From Isoetes taiwanensis (lineage: Eukaryota > Streptophyta > Lycopodiopsida > Isoetales > Isoetaceae), in the NCBI GenBank assembly GCA_021234155.1, contig JAJEKV010000134.1, forward strand, positions 1,671,328-1,735,327: a stretch of DNA of 64,000 bases, in the 5' to 3' direction. The notes under the pieces are model-generated. The model was not told the DNA's origin, ran no database searches, and saw only the letters and a list, made by a program, of their open reading frames with translations. Below are positions 19,793-32,300 of this stretch, piece by piece. Position numbers and translations under genes: made by a program. Numbering within the stretch: the stretch's first letter is position 1; each line of letters opens with the position of its first letter.

Positions 19793-22733
19793 AGGTCATT
19801 TGACAGCCTTATATCAGGAGTTACAAATATGCAGAGCTCACATTCCTTCTTCTGGCATTAGAGAGAAACAGATCTTACAAGAAATTAAAGATATTGAGAC
19901 CACAAGCAGTTACCGGAGCGGGTTGAAGGTCGGTTTGCAATGGTTTAAGTCCGGTGATAGGTGTTCTCATTTTTTTTTAGGGCGGCAAAACGGAGGAGGA
20001 TGGCTACTTCTATTAACTCTCTCACTCTCCCGTGATGGCTCTGAGGTTTCGGGATCCTGCACCTAAAGCAAAGACCTACACAATCATTTTGCAAGATTCT
20101 TTGCTCGACATCGCTACCATTTCGTGAGGACATGCAATCACCGTGTTAACTAAAGTGCATTCTATTGTTTCAGCAGAGCAACGCTCAATTTTAGAGACAA
20201 ATATCACTAGAGACGATCTAGGCGCAATGCTCACCTATTGGAGAAAGGAAAATGTCCGTGTCTTGACTTGCTTTCCAAGAGAATTTTTCAAGAATATTGG
20301 GAGTGGATTGGAGATGATATATATAATGCATTTTGTGAATTTAGAAGATACGTAAGTTTGACAAAATTTTAACACGTGCTATTTCCCTCATTCCCAAGTG
20401 TAAAGAGCCCAAGACCATTTCGATTAAGGCCCCATAACATTGCTTTCTACAAAGTATAAGATTTTTATGAAAAGCTCCGGGCAGAGAAGTTGTGTGTTGT
20501 TCTTGTTGAGTCAATTTCGTCCCACCCAAACCGGGTTCTTGCCTAGAAGGTGTATTCTTGATAATGTTGCAAATGCCTATGAATGTATGTATTGGGCAAG
20601 GCTAAAGGCCCATCGTATTGTGTATCTCAAACTTGACTTTGCCAAGGCATATGACAAGCTGTGGATTGGGGTTTTTAGAGAAGTGTTTATTGGCTTTAGG
20701 GTTTGGTATTCCATTCACAAGAGATGTCATGAAGTTGCATACTTCAAAGAAGATCTACAAGATTTTTCCGTGGAGAGCCCTCTCTTGTTCTTCCCCTGGT
20801 AGAGGAGTTCGGCTGGTTGCCCCTTGGCTCCATTGCTTTTTACAATAGTGGCAGAGGTGCTTTCACAATTATTTTCTAGTGTCACGAGGATGATATGATC
20901 AGGGTCTTCCTATGGAAAATGGCTCTCAAGAAATTATTAATCAAGATGCGATGATACCTTTCTATTTTGAAAGCAGATGTCGATAATCTCCAAAATGCAA
21001 AGCTTCCGCTTGACACATTTTCCTTAGCCTCCGGAGTTTTGGCCTGGGCAAAAGTGTTCTCGCTTTGTGGACTCTAGATGATGAAGTCCCACCATGTGTT
21101 CTTGCTTACCCCTCGAAGGTGTTGCCTCATGGGAAGGCAACCAAAGCTTCTTGGTATCCCAAAGGGTATTCATGTTTCAACTTATGATGCTTGGGATGTT
21201 ATAATCGAGGGGTTAAGAGGCACCTTTTGGTGGGATATGGCTAAGCTATCTATGTCCGAAGGGTAACAGCTTGCTAAGCATGTCTTAAGCAACACACATG
21301 TCTATATGGCTTCCTCTTATTCTTGCTTCCCACTCAAAGTTTCGTGGAGATTGTGGGTGTTGTTAGAAACTTTATCCGGGGTGGAAATGAAGCAGGGGTA
21401 GTGGTGAAGGTTGCACTAAGTGTATAAAACCTAAGTCCGGCCGAGGTTTGGGCATGACAGATTTCCATTTGCGTAGTAAGGTTATGATCTCAAAATTCAT
21501 TTGGCTGCTTCTCGAGGTAAGGATGATTCTCCCGGTTACGGCTTATTGCACGTGCTCTTACCCATCGTATCCCTTTTGGTAAAGTCACACTCAAACCTGT
21601 TCTTCCATGGAGTTTATTTTATGAGTTGCGCCTTATCATAATGCTTCCCATTCTTAAAGGGATTGTTAGATTCCCGGCACACAACAAAACTTTATTCCAC
21701 ATCAGTCCAACTCGCTTGTGTACGCTTGATCGCACCTTGTTGGTGGATCCTCCGTAGACAATCAACCACTTTGCTTTACAAAGGCAACCCATTGACTCAA
21801 AGACATTGGAAAAGTGCTGAATCTTAACTATTGCAAAGATGGTATGACTCTCAAAGCCACTTGCTGACATGGGAGGCTTTTCGCTTAAAGTTTCTATTGG
21901 GGCGATGGGATAGAGTTCTTTGGCAAAAAGTTGCTGATTTTCTACAGCCTATTCTCGCCACACCAAGAAGATATTTTGGTATGGGTTTGTCATGAAGAAA
22001 TTAAGGAGTGCAAACTTGTGAACTCTATGTATCGCTTGTTGCTTGATACTCGATATTCTTCCTCCGCCTAATAAGTGGTCTCTTCAACTTCCTCCTCCTC
22101 AATGGCGTAAGGTGTGGTCTTGGGCATGGGACAAGCTACTTCATCCTAAAGTGGCGCTTCTTTGGTGGCGTATTCTTCATAGGTGTCTCATGGGTTAATG
22201 TGCTTGTCCATAAGTTTAACCCTAGAATATCAAATCGTCCAAGATGCAAGCGTGGATCCGAGACCATTGAGCATTGCTTTTTCATGTGTGAACACCTTAG
22301 ACAGTATGGACCTGGTTGTTTTCCCCTTTTCGTGTTTCACTAACAAGTCAACAACCGCTTTTGGCAATTTACCCAAGTACCGGACAGAGTTACAAGGCCG
22401 TTTTTCATCTAGCAGCAGGATGGTTGCTTTGGACTATTCGAAAAGATGAAGATTGGTAATCTTCAAAGGTCCGATGTGGCGATAATCGTGTTCTCCAAGA
22501 AGCTCAAGGTTACATTGTAAAGTCATATCATTGTTCTTCACTTGCCCCTCGCAAGAGGCAATTGATTTTGAGGAGTTTTTGATGTGCACTCTTATGCTTA
22601 GGTGTTGTTTCACTCTGGGTCTCCGCTTATCCGCCGAGATTTTATTCCCGCGCTCGCATTTATACTTGTATTTGACTCTTTGATTGAATAAAGTCCGACG
22701 CTCTTCAACAAAAAAAAAAAAAAAAAAAAAAAA
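19793..22733 (+). mobile_element. L1-type LINE 2, 5'-truncated, nested in LINE 1 (copy A)
   Basis: The ~2.9-kb element starts after the target duplication with a linker region (REKQILQEIKDIE, LQWFKSGDRCSHFFLG). Reverse transcriptase follows (QTGFLPRRCILDNVANAYEC, VYLKLDFAKAYD), then a long broken C-terminal part and a zf-RVT zinc-binding region (VWSWAWDKL, LHP-KVA-LWW near 22,100-22,180). It ends in 24 A's (22710-22733) after AATAAAG and TTCTTCAAC-like sequence. Endonuclease is absent. Frameshifts and stops are frequent. Confidence 0.8.
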
Positions 22734-23560
22734 CAAGACAAAGGTTCCAAGATATATCGCTTGATCCTTGATCCCGCCGATCTTAAACCGCCAGAGTATG
22801 GGTTGTCCTCATGAAGTAGTTGTCGACTATTGTTGATGCTTGGCAGTGCCTACCGCGGCTAAGAAGATTCTTCTTTCCGTATGGTTATTACTCAATCAAA
22901 GTCTTGCTACTAATGAACAAGCAAAAGTAAGTACAACTAAGTAACTTCAAACCTCTCATTCACTTATCGCTTTGCAAGTTGAGACAAACTTGCATGTTTT
23001 TCAATGTCCAAGATGAAGTCCCTTCTGATCTTGTTGTGCTGCAATAACAGGTTGCTCCATTCAGGATTTCTTGAACTTCTTAAGATTTTCGAATGCCTTT
23101 CATGGCATCTTGAGAACCTTAGCTCTATGGTCCATTTGAAACTGCTTTGGCCCATAGAAAACATGAGGGCTTAGCATATGATACTAATTGGGACACTCTT
23201 GGTAGTTTCCATGGTTTATATGCTTTCTTCAAATTGTCACTAGCTAATGCTGGTGATGGTGATAATGACAGAGTTTGTGACTGAACACTATGACATGGTG
23301 ATTCCACTTGGGCATGGGAGGTATGATCCTAAGCCCATCTTGGAGAAGTGGACTCGGGGTCAAATTAAGGAGAAAATGGTGGTCTTAAACATTATGCCTT
23401 TAGGGAGTAAATGCATAGTAGAAATGCTTCGAGCTTTTCTTAGTAGAAGCCGATATTTGGCAAGGCCAATGAATTTCTTTTGAGGCAACCAAGTTTCGAA
23501 CACAAAGTTAATCTCAAATTTTTCGAGCCATGCCAGATTTTTTCATGACAAAGCTTAACA
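22734..23560 (+). mobile_element. L1-type LINE fragment 1, right part (copy A)
   Basis: This continues LINE 1 beyond the LINE 2 insertion. The zf-RVT region (LLSxWLLLNQSLATNEQA, CPLGCLQVETNLHVFQC in the better copy B at 48,190-49,040) and a downstream C-terminal stretch (LAYDTNWDTLGSFHGLYAFF, EFVTEHYDMVIPLGHGRYDP, KWTRGQIKEKMVVLNIMP) are visible in shifting frames. The last part is coding-like in both copies, but I do not recognise it as a standard LINE domain. Confidence 0.55.
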
Positions 23561-25215
23561 ATCTAATTGAGGCACCGATAAATCCACAGCCTCCCGCGTT
23601 TCTAATAAAGGATGCATTTTTTAAGATAAACAATCCGATTCAAATGCACAAACACACAAAGCTATCATTTTGCCCCCCCTCAAGCTGCTGAGCAAACGAA
23701 TTCTTTCCTTTGCTCTATGTTTCCAGCTTTAGACAAGGTCCTTTTGCATTCTTGGTGTTGTACATGTTTCAATTTTATGTATAAAGTGCATCATATTGCA
23801 GCCTGTCACATTAGAACCATTCAATTCAACATATAGATTCCAATATGAGCTTTCAACTTTTAAGCATGAGTTCATTGCATTCCCAATGTAAAAAATTGTA
23901 GTTTCCAAATCAAGACTCTTTTGCTAATAAGGGTATAAAGGAAAGGTCGATATAGAGATATCCGCATGATGCCAAACCGACTTCACCGCTACAAGAACTT
24001 GGAGAACTTTTGTATATGGATCAATGGCCAACATATGGTGCTACAATGCAGATCTGAATTTGAGGTGGGTGATTACGATGTAGGAAAGATTTTAAGGTGT
24101 TAAAACTAAGCAACTTCCTTTTCTATATTATGTAGTAATACAAGCGATGCTAATCGCAGTTCCAAGCAAAAGCCTCTGATTTAAAATTCCAGTTAAAATT
24201 ATTGCCTATTATTGCCTGATGAGAATTTCATCTTTTTAAAGAAATGCCTTTTCTCCTTATGGTCTGATTTTATGATCCTAATAATCTAGGAGTCTACAGA
24301 GCCGAGAAAGACAATTTATATTGCCCTGCCTGTGCTTTGGTACTTTCAAATGCCATAATTTTTAGGTACGCATGCCAATTTTACCTTAGGTGCATCCTAC
24401 TGGACCACTCATTCTACCAAGGGCATTTTCATTGCTGCATTATTCCATGGCCATGACTTATATTCTAACATCTTTCTTAGTTGCTATAGCTCCTGCTCAA
24501 ATATGGAAAGGATATGCAGTGTCAAAGCAAGTCTATCCGTAGTTTGCATCTACCGATATCCGTGATTTTGTGGTCAAGAGATGCTAGGTTGAGGGAATCT
24601 AATAGGTTAGAATAGATGTGAACTTCGCAGGTTATTTTGCATTCATAAAAAATTTGAGGCATTGATATCGATCTATGTGCTTTTGACAAAATGCAGTTAC
24701 TTGAATTTCATTCTTATAGACATGCTTCGCTTAATAGATAGGTGTAGACCTGTAAAAATAGATACCCCAAGAACTCATAACCCTGGTTGTACTTGCATAG
24801 CTTGAGTTATTTGTATCTCATGAGGCTAACCACTTTATGTTAGAGTAAAGGCCGTTATTAACTAGGATTGCAAACTTCTATTTCTAGATCCTTCCTTACC
24901 TTCACTAACTAAATGCTTACAATAAAAGAGCATGGGCTTGCAAAAAATACTTAAAACGGAAAGAACAGATTTTTGTGCAATGTTTGTAACATCGTACTGC
25001 AACTATTGCTTGATTATTTTTCTTCTTTCTAATGTTTCAAGGACATTATTCCAACTAAACTACAGATTTAAGATTGTGGAGCTTAGCAGGGAATGCATGG
25101 CCTAAGAAACAAAGGAACTATGCATGAAACATGTATTGCGCTTTGTGCCATAAAGAAGCAAGGAATTAAATCAAAATTGAGTTATGTAAATGTGTTTTAT
25201 ATATGAGTTATACAC
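23561..25215. other. No gene recognised
   Basis: AT-rich DNA. Near 24,440-24,600 a short coding-like piece (SMAMTYILTSFLVAIAPAQ in the copy B version at 49860-50072) is open only in copy B, so it is weak evidence for an exon. Otherwise nothing assignable. Confidence 0.4.
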
Positions 25216-25745
25216 ATGTTTCGTAGACATTATTACTGTAGAAGATTGAAATAGAATCATTCGATAATGTTTCGTAGACATTACTATAGAAGATTAGAAA
25301 TAGAATCATTTGATTGTTCGAACTAAGACCAAATATCTTAAAAATGCTATGACCTTTGACTTATCGCTAAAAGGCCTTGACAATACAAAATGGCGTAAAG
25401 AGATAACTTTTGTTTGCAACACGATACACATGCTACATCCTGCGGACAATATAAAATGGCAGAAAAGAGATAACTTTTTGTTTGCAATACATACACATGC
25501 GACATTTGCATGAGGTAACTAGCAAAACCACTGCCATTTTAGACTCTTTAGCATATAACAACACAAATATTTAACTATAGCAAAGAATCCTTTGGTCAGT
25601 GGAAATTTGATGCAAATTTCAAATGTTGTACCATTTCTACAATTATAGCATAAGAAGATATTTACATTATAAACAATGCACAAGAAAATTTCTTCAAATA
25701 TAGCATAAGGAGATATTTACATTGTAAACGATGCACAAGAAATAG
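25216..25745. repeat. Cluster of three unrelated two-copy tandem repeats
   Basis: Three separate doublets lie within 530 bases: ATGTTTCGTAGACATTA units at 25216 and 25267 (period 51); GACAATACAAAATGGC units at 25379 and 25445 (period 66); TATAGCATAAGAAGATATTT units at 25645 and 25705 (period 60). Each has just two copies. Copy B carries the same cluster at about 50,690-51,210. Confidence 0.75.
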
Positions 25746-25750
25746 TTTAT

Positions 25751-26667
25751 ATGTTATATGTTGTTGTAGAATTTATGCATGTGCATTCCCAAGCGAGGTG
25801 GAGGAGAGCAGGTATTATTTCTATTGAACAGTGGTATTTTGGTATTGACATTGCTCCTTGGCAATGGTTTCAGGAGACATATGGGTTGTTGGATAAAGAT
25901 ATCACTATATGGGCTTATATAGCAAGTGCTCTTCCTCTAATTAAGAAGGTGGGTACCAAGAGATGCTGGAACTTTGTTCAAGGTATTAAAGAAGGCAAGA
26001 AGCTAGTAAGTTCATGCTACAGATTGCTTACCTCCTCAAGTACTTTATCACCTTCTCGAAAATGGCACTTACAGACTTTGCCTTCTCAATGGCAATCCAT
26101 CTGGAACCTTGTTTGGTCTAAATATAATCCCTCCAAAGGTAAATGTTCTACTTTAAGTGTGATTCATCGCTTTTGAGAGTTAATCGATGGTTCATCGCTT
26201 TTAAGCCGTGAGTAAGCCCACTTTGCCCAATGCGTGAGCTGCATTGAAACATTGGAGCACCGCTTATATTTGTGTGCGTAGTCGAAGTAGTCTTAGGTCC
26301 CGGCCGCATTCTCTTTTGAGTATATTTGGATCACAAAGACTTTCTTTTGGGTATTTATCCAAATCGCTGGATCGCTTCTAAAAGGATTGCATTTCACATG
26401 GCAAAGTCCCGCTAATATGGAGTGTATGGAAGCCGGTGAAGAAAGGTCTTTTATGATAAGTGTATTTATTCTCGTGGTGCTTCAAGAAATTGTAAGAAGT
26501 TGTATAATTGCTTTCAGATCTCCAATTGGCCTGATCGTATTAAAATTCCAATATGGAGTGATCATCTAAAAGTGATTGATGCTTCAGGGACATTTCTTAC
26601 TCCTGGAAGTACTTTGTAATATTTTGAGTGTATAATATGAAGTAAAACACGCTTCTTCAAAAAAAAA
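25751..26667 (+). mobile_element. LINE 3 tail (zf-RVT region and poly(A)), copy A
   Basis: A 141-codon frame contains WRRAGIISIEQWYFGIDIAP and SSCYRLLTSS, then WHLQTLPSQWQSIWNLVWSK, which parallels the LINE 2 segment before its zinc-binding motif. Downstream, in other frames, zf-RVT Cys/His pieces continue. The unit ends with TAATATGAAGTAAAACACG and a short A run (26658-26667). It is 5'-truncated; the left boundary is approximate. Copy B equivalent: ~51,216-52,140. Confidence 0.6.
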
Positions 26668-26768
26668 TTTATCCTTAGGATAAGGTATTCATATGCTTAG
26701 GCCAATTGAATGGTGGTGTATAAGGATTTAAATACCTGCTTTATGAACATTTCGACCAGCATCAAGTT

Positions 26769-27085
26769 AAAAGCATGAATCATGTGTGTGTTTTACTTTT
26801 GTTGCTCCTTTGCATCTTTCTTATATAAAGCATGTATTGCAGTACAGCCAAAGGCATGAATCATGTATGTTTTTGACTTTCATTGCTCCTTTGCATCTTC
26901 TTGTATAAACGTATGTATTGCAGAGTGAACTTTAAGGCACACAAGATCTCCAATTAAAGCCACCCTAGCACAAAATTCCAAGATAGCCTTGCATCAACTA
27001 GCTTGAGCCTATGCACATAAGAACCCCAATGAGCCACTTTAGCACAAACTCCTAAATAGCCTCGCATCACCTAGCTTGAGCCTAT
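26769..27085. repeat. Two adjacent two-copy tandem repeats
   Basis: The first doublet (26769-26929, period ~81) carries GCATGAATCATGT, GCTCCTTTGCATCTT and ATGTATTGCAG. The second (26958-27085, period 74) carries AGCCAC, TAGCACAAA, ATAGCC and CTAGCTTGAGCCTAT. Copy B: ~52,229-52,560. Confidence 0.7.
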
Positions 27086-28085
27086 ATTTCAATTTTAATA
27101 TTTATGACTTAAGAGACAGCCGGATAGGATGATAAAAAAGCGTAAGTGTAGGTTGGAGTTCGACCATGTTTTGAATTTAAAACAACTATCCAAGAGAAGA
27201 AAATGCACAAATTCCCCATAGCTTGTAGATAAGACCTATGCTAGGTAAGACCTAGGCCACATATCTAGGTAAAATGCGAATGACTTATACAAGGCTCCCT
27301 TTTAATGCATGTGCTATACATATATCATATTGTCAAGAGTTTAGCACATGAAAATAGTTATTATCGTCATGGAAATATAATGATGGTCCGATAAATTATT
27401 GAACCTTAATAACCGCCCTCAGTTTTAATGTTTAGATCAAATCTCAAATATTGCGTTGCAAAGTATTACCCACCAAGAATACATTAAAAACCCATGAACA
27501 CCTAGTTTGTTATGCGAATAAATAGCCAAAACACCTAGCTTGTTATGAAAACCACCATAAAACCACTACAAAACCACCATAAAAACTCTGCCTCAAGTTA
27601 GCAGGTGATAATACCTTAGAATCCTGCAGTTATGTTCTCATTATAATAAACTCTGCTCCAAAATTTCTCGTTGTTATAATAGGGCATAACACCCCTCGTT
27701 CCAGGTGTTATCCCTCTCATGTTTCAAAAGCAGAGTACATGCTTCTCAAATTACAAATCAACTCTACTTCCTAAAGCATAAGTTTCTAGCTTTTACTCCT
27801 TAGAATTTTGCCTCTTAGATGTTTTCTACTTAAACCCAATAATTTTTATTAGTTTATTTATCCTATGCCCAATGAAAAGCCCAACAGCATTGGGCACTTT
27901 TCCTAGTAGATAGAGTAGCTTTTTTAAAGATCAAGAGGTTTCTTTAACAAATTGCCCCTTAACGGGCAATCCAAAAACACACGGAGTTTTTCTGATTTAA
28001 ACACCAAGGGTGGTTGTTAAATAATGGATAGTCTAAAATTGCTAAACAATTAGGGCAACCTATTATGTGGGTCAGTTGTATGGAA
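27086..28085. other. 5' flank of the release factor gene (copy A)
   Basis: No gene seen. It contains short inverted repeats (TGCCCAATG with CATTGGGCA near 27,870-27,900) and a degraded version of the foldback that is clear at 53079-53185. The promoter of the release factor gene should lie here, but I could not pick a TATA box. Confidence 0.4.
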
Positions 28086-29335
28086 ATGAACCAGTTTGTT
28101 GGCCAACAGGTTTAATCGGAGGGTTCTTGAGCGATGCGGCGATGGATGCAGCTACGGCAATCCAATTGTTGCAGCGGCAACCAGTTGCCGCTTCTCGACC
28201 TTCGGTATGCCGTCTTATCTACATACAGCTGCATTAACGCATTTTGCTAAGTCGCTTGAAAATATAGATAAGCAACAACCGTTACCGCATGATATGTTGG
28301 CTATTCTGAACGGCGGATGAAAGCAGGGAAGTTCGGCATCACCAGCTTTCTCAGAACTCCTGCAAGTAGTATACTCATTCATTTTGATTGTATTTTTTTT
28401 TAACAAAGAAATTGATTAAGTATCCGCAGCCTCAATATCCCCCCTGACGATATGGCAAAGATAAATAAGGAGCTTAAGAAATTGGACGCCCATCTCAGTG
28501 GGTATTACAACATTGCGAGAAAAAAAAGGCAAGTTCTTGTGTTGGATTATGTAGGCCCCAATGTTTTACATATAGAGGATATTTGATCATTGAGCTAGCA
28601 GTGTTCCAATATAGATTGCGGGTCGTATTTGTAATCCCATTGAAGATGAATCAAATCCTATTTTGTAAATGTTGCTCTGTCGTGTCAAACAAAATTGAAA
28701 TTGCTGCAAATGCTTTTTGTCTTTCAGCTCGTTTTCATGTTTCCTAAACAAAAACCCTTATTGGCCAGGAGATTGGTGAGTTGAAAGCTTTTACTTAATG
28801 ATTCAAAGGAGGATGAGGATATGCGGAAGCTGGCAGCAGATGAAATGAAAGCTGCAAGCAAAGAAGAAATTGAATTTCAGCATGAAATAATTTTTTGGGA
28901 TGCTTCCAAAAGATGAGGCAGATAACAGAGGATGTATTTTAGAAGTCAGAGCAGGTAATTGGTTGCCCTTCAAAGTTGAAGTCCAATTTAATCAGCATTG
29001 AAGCTTTAAATAAACTTTTTAATCATATTGGCAGGCTGGCGGAAGAAGCCTCTTATTTGGCGATGGACCTATTTAAGATGTATGCTAGTAAACTATCATC
29101 TTTGAAGTTTGGATCCTTTCCTTTAGAAGCTAGCTGTGTTTGTTTTTTGGGCAGGTATGAACGATATGGCCGTAAAACAACTCTTTGGACTTTTGAGGTT
29201 ATGGACATCAATGAGACGGAGGTTCGGGGTTATAAGGTGCAAAAGTTTGCCCTCTTGCCTAATGGTGTGTTGTGCTGTGCTCGAGTAATTTGTCATTCTG
29301 GGCGTATTGCTAAAGCTATATTGAAATTTGAATAA
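28086..29335 (+). pseudogene. Truncated copy of mitochondrial-type release factor 1 gene (exons 1-5)
   Basis: This repeats the first five exons of the gene at 53.57-55.86 kb: exon 1 to 28366, exon 2 28430-28528, exon 3 28779-28954, exon 4 from 29035, exon 5 29155-29235. It breaks off before exon 6 and joins chromovirus gag sequence at ~29,335-29,345. It has its own indels (for example in the exon 1 segment before QLSQELLQ and homopolymer gains in exon 5). It is correct at positions where copy B is broken: exon 1 near SLENIDKQQ and exon 3 near EDEDMRKLA and MLPK-DEADN. The catalytic GGQ exon is absent. Confidence 0.8.
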
Positions 29336-29344
29336 ATCTAAGCT

Positions 29345-32300
29345 TCGTAAGGGCAATAAACCCTAAGGCGATGCTCGAGCGAATCCAAGGCTATAAGCAC
29401 GAGAGCGGACCGCCAGGAATAAGCGAAGGCGAGACAAGCGGTATTTCGGGATAAAGGCAAAGCCGAGCTATAGCCCCACAAGGCGACGGTCAGAGATCCG
29501 GCTAGAGCCCCACATAGGTAACAGCAAACGGCGGAAAAGCGGTGTCCCTTCAAGGCAAGCGGGGAAGGTCAAACTACTCCGCTGATCACGATCGCTTTGC
29601 GGCGATACCCAGGAAAAACGCGAGTGCATAAGCGACTGCCCGTTGCTTCCAGCGGGCGCGGGCCGTGAATTGCCCCTACGTCGCCAATCACGACACTAGC
29701 CCAGGAGTTGGGAGATTGGGGACACCACAATGGAGCGGCGGTGGCCCGAGGCTGCTGACTACATTGAGGGTGAGTGTCATATCTTTGCACTTAATAGATC
29801 TGAACAGCGGAGAGCCCGATCAAAGTAATTTCCCGCGATGGGAAGGCCAAAGGCAGGGTATTCATAGTCTTGATAGATTAGGGATAGCCATAACTGCATC
29901 CCCAGGAATGGTTCAAATGTTGAAGATGAAACCATTAAAGTGCAAAGCCAAGCCCGTTGTTTTATAGAGTGGAGTGCGATAAAGGCTGGGCGGCGAGCAA
30001 GAATTAACCGACGCTCGACTTGCGAGGATTAATATCCGGATGGGGGCAGTAATGGGCATTGGCAAAATATCTGACTTGATCATAGGAATGGAGTACCTTG
30101 GACCGGCGAGGGCCATTGCTCGATGTGGAAAGCGGAAGGTGACCTTCCAACGCTTAAGGCAGCAAGATCGCCGGATCCACGGGTAAAGTTGTTCCCATCA
30201 TGCAATGCATGTCTTCTAAGCGGCTGTTCAAGTGCATCAAAAAGCGGCGGTGGCATACATCTTCAAGCGCCCAGGGTGGCGAGGCAGTGAGAGGAAAGCA
30301 AAGAAGGCGGGTGCTTTCGACAAGTTTCGCAAATCATCTTCGGTGATCCGCGAGAATTCCATGATCTCTTTCGGATGAGATCAAACGGCTCCTCCTTATA
30401 GAGTCGGTGTGAAATAGCACTTTCCCGAGCGGGAACAAAGCAACAAAAGGCTCCATCTGAGAATAGCGGCGAGGAGTTGGCCGGGCTGAAGAAGCAATGC
30501 GAGGAGTTGCTTTCGACCTAGGCTTCATTAGGCCTAAGCCTGCGCCATTTGGGCGCCCATTCTTTTGTCAAGAGAAGGATGGATCTCGAGGATGTGCATA
30601 GACTATAGGCGGTTGAACAAGCACACCATTAAGAACAAGTATCGCTCCCCGGTCCAGAGATGACTTGATGGATCAACTCCAAGGTGCAAAGGTCTTCTCA
30701 AAATGTCGACTTAAGGTCGGGTTATCATCGGTCGGGATAAAGGAAGAAGATATCCATAAGGGCCGCCTTCAAAGCGGGTATGGGCATTATGAGTTCACGG
30801 TATGCCTTTGGCTTATCGAATGCCCCGCGGCGTTCATATAGAGGCTCATGAGCGACATCTTGAGGAGTTTTAGACACCTTTGTGATTGTATTCTTTGATG
30901 ACATTTTGGTGTATAGCAGATCCTTGAAAAGCACGTACAACAAAAAGAGTGCTAGAGAAGTTGAAAAGAGCACCGATTTATGCATAGGTTATCGAAGTGT
31001 CCTTACATAGCGAGAGAAAGTGGAATACGGGTCATGTGATCTCGGTGAAGGAATCTCGGCGGATCCTGCGCCAAGATTGGCCCGTCATTAGGTGGCGTGG
31101 CCGTAGAATGTGCATGAAGTCAGAAGTTTTCTACCGCCTAGCTTGGTACTCTGGGAAGTTCGTGAAGAACTTTGCTAAGATAGCGGCCAGATTAAGGACT
31201 TGGCGAGGCGGAGAAGGTGAAAGGTGACATTGGCACAAAGAAAGCCAGCGGGGAGTTTGAATTGTTGAAGGAAGCTTTAACAACCTTGATCTTAACCTGC
31301 CGGACGGGAGAAAGACAAGCTTGTAGCGGCAGGCGCGTAAAAGATAGCTTCACAGTGCGGTGCTCATGCAAAGAAGAAGCGTGTGGTGGCGTATGACTCG
31401 GAAGATGAATGGCAGCGAAATCGCTACCGCGCCTGATCCAGAAATTTCTTCTTGTCGAGGGCATTAAAATTTGGAGGCACTACCTTTTGGGAAGGAAGTT
31501 CCGGTTGGATCTGAACCACGAGCCTCGGTATGTATTCATGCAACCACACCTCAACTGAGAGAAAGGTGGATGGAGTTCCTTGAAAGTATGACTTTGATAT
31601 AGTTTACAAGCCGGGGAAGCTCAATGTGGTAGCGAATCTTTCAAGGCATCCACGGCGGTGCATTGCAATGCAATTTCGGCGCTCTCAAGCTGACTTTGGT
31701 AAGAAGATTGAAGAATCCTTGCCAGCGGATGTAGACTTCAAAGTATGGGCAAGCCTCTCTAGGGAGGCTAGAAGCGGGAAGGAAGGAGGAAGCCTTTAAA
31801 CATTATAAGAAGGAAGGCAACCTGTTATACCATAAGAACAAGTTGTCGCGTGCCGAATCATCGGTGTAAGGAAATTGATCCTCCATGACCGCTGCAGCCC
31901 AATAGCTGGCCATGCGGGATGCCATGCGGGATTCATGAAAACATATTTCAAAGTCTCTTGGCGGCTATTGGCGGGAATGAAAAAAGCAAGTGGCTCGCTA
32001 CATCGAGAGAATGCCGGTTATGTCGTGAAGCGAAAGCGAAGCGGCTTAATTCGGGAGCATTAGAGCCATTAAGCGGTGCCAAGCGCTAAGTGGGAGGAGG
32101 TGATCAACATGGATTTCATCCACGGGGCTTCCAAAACATTAAGAGGAAAGGATGCCTTGATGGTAGTGATTTGACAAGTTGCCGAAAATGGGCGCATTTT
32201 GTGCCTTGCGGGACCACAGTCTGGCTATGGATCTGTGAAGCTCTTCACCAAAGATCTTGAGGCTTCATGGCATGCCAAGGGAGATTATCTCCGGCGAGGA

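Larger units (their letters stand above)
3909..29335. repeat. Copy A of a 25.4-kb direct repeat
   Basis: From gag (GTAAGGGCAATAAACCCTAAG) through release factor exon 5, this segment recurs from ~29,345 in the same orientation. Corresponding landmarks: LTR start 8700/34069, LTR end 10355/35754, 26-bp palindrome 11680/37071, LINE 2 poly(A) 22710/48158. AT-rich parts are almost identical; differences concentrate at CAG/CTG sites and homopolymers. Confidence 0.9.
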
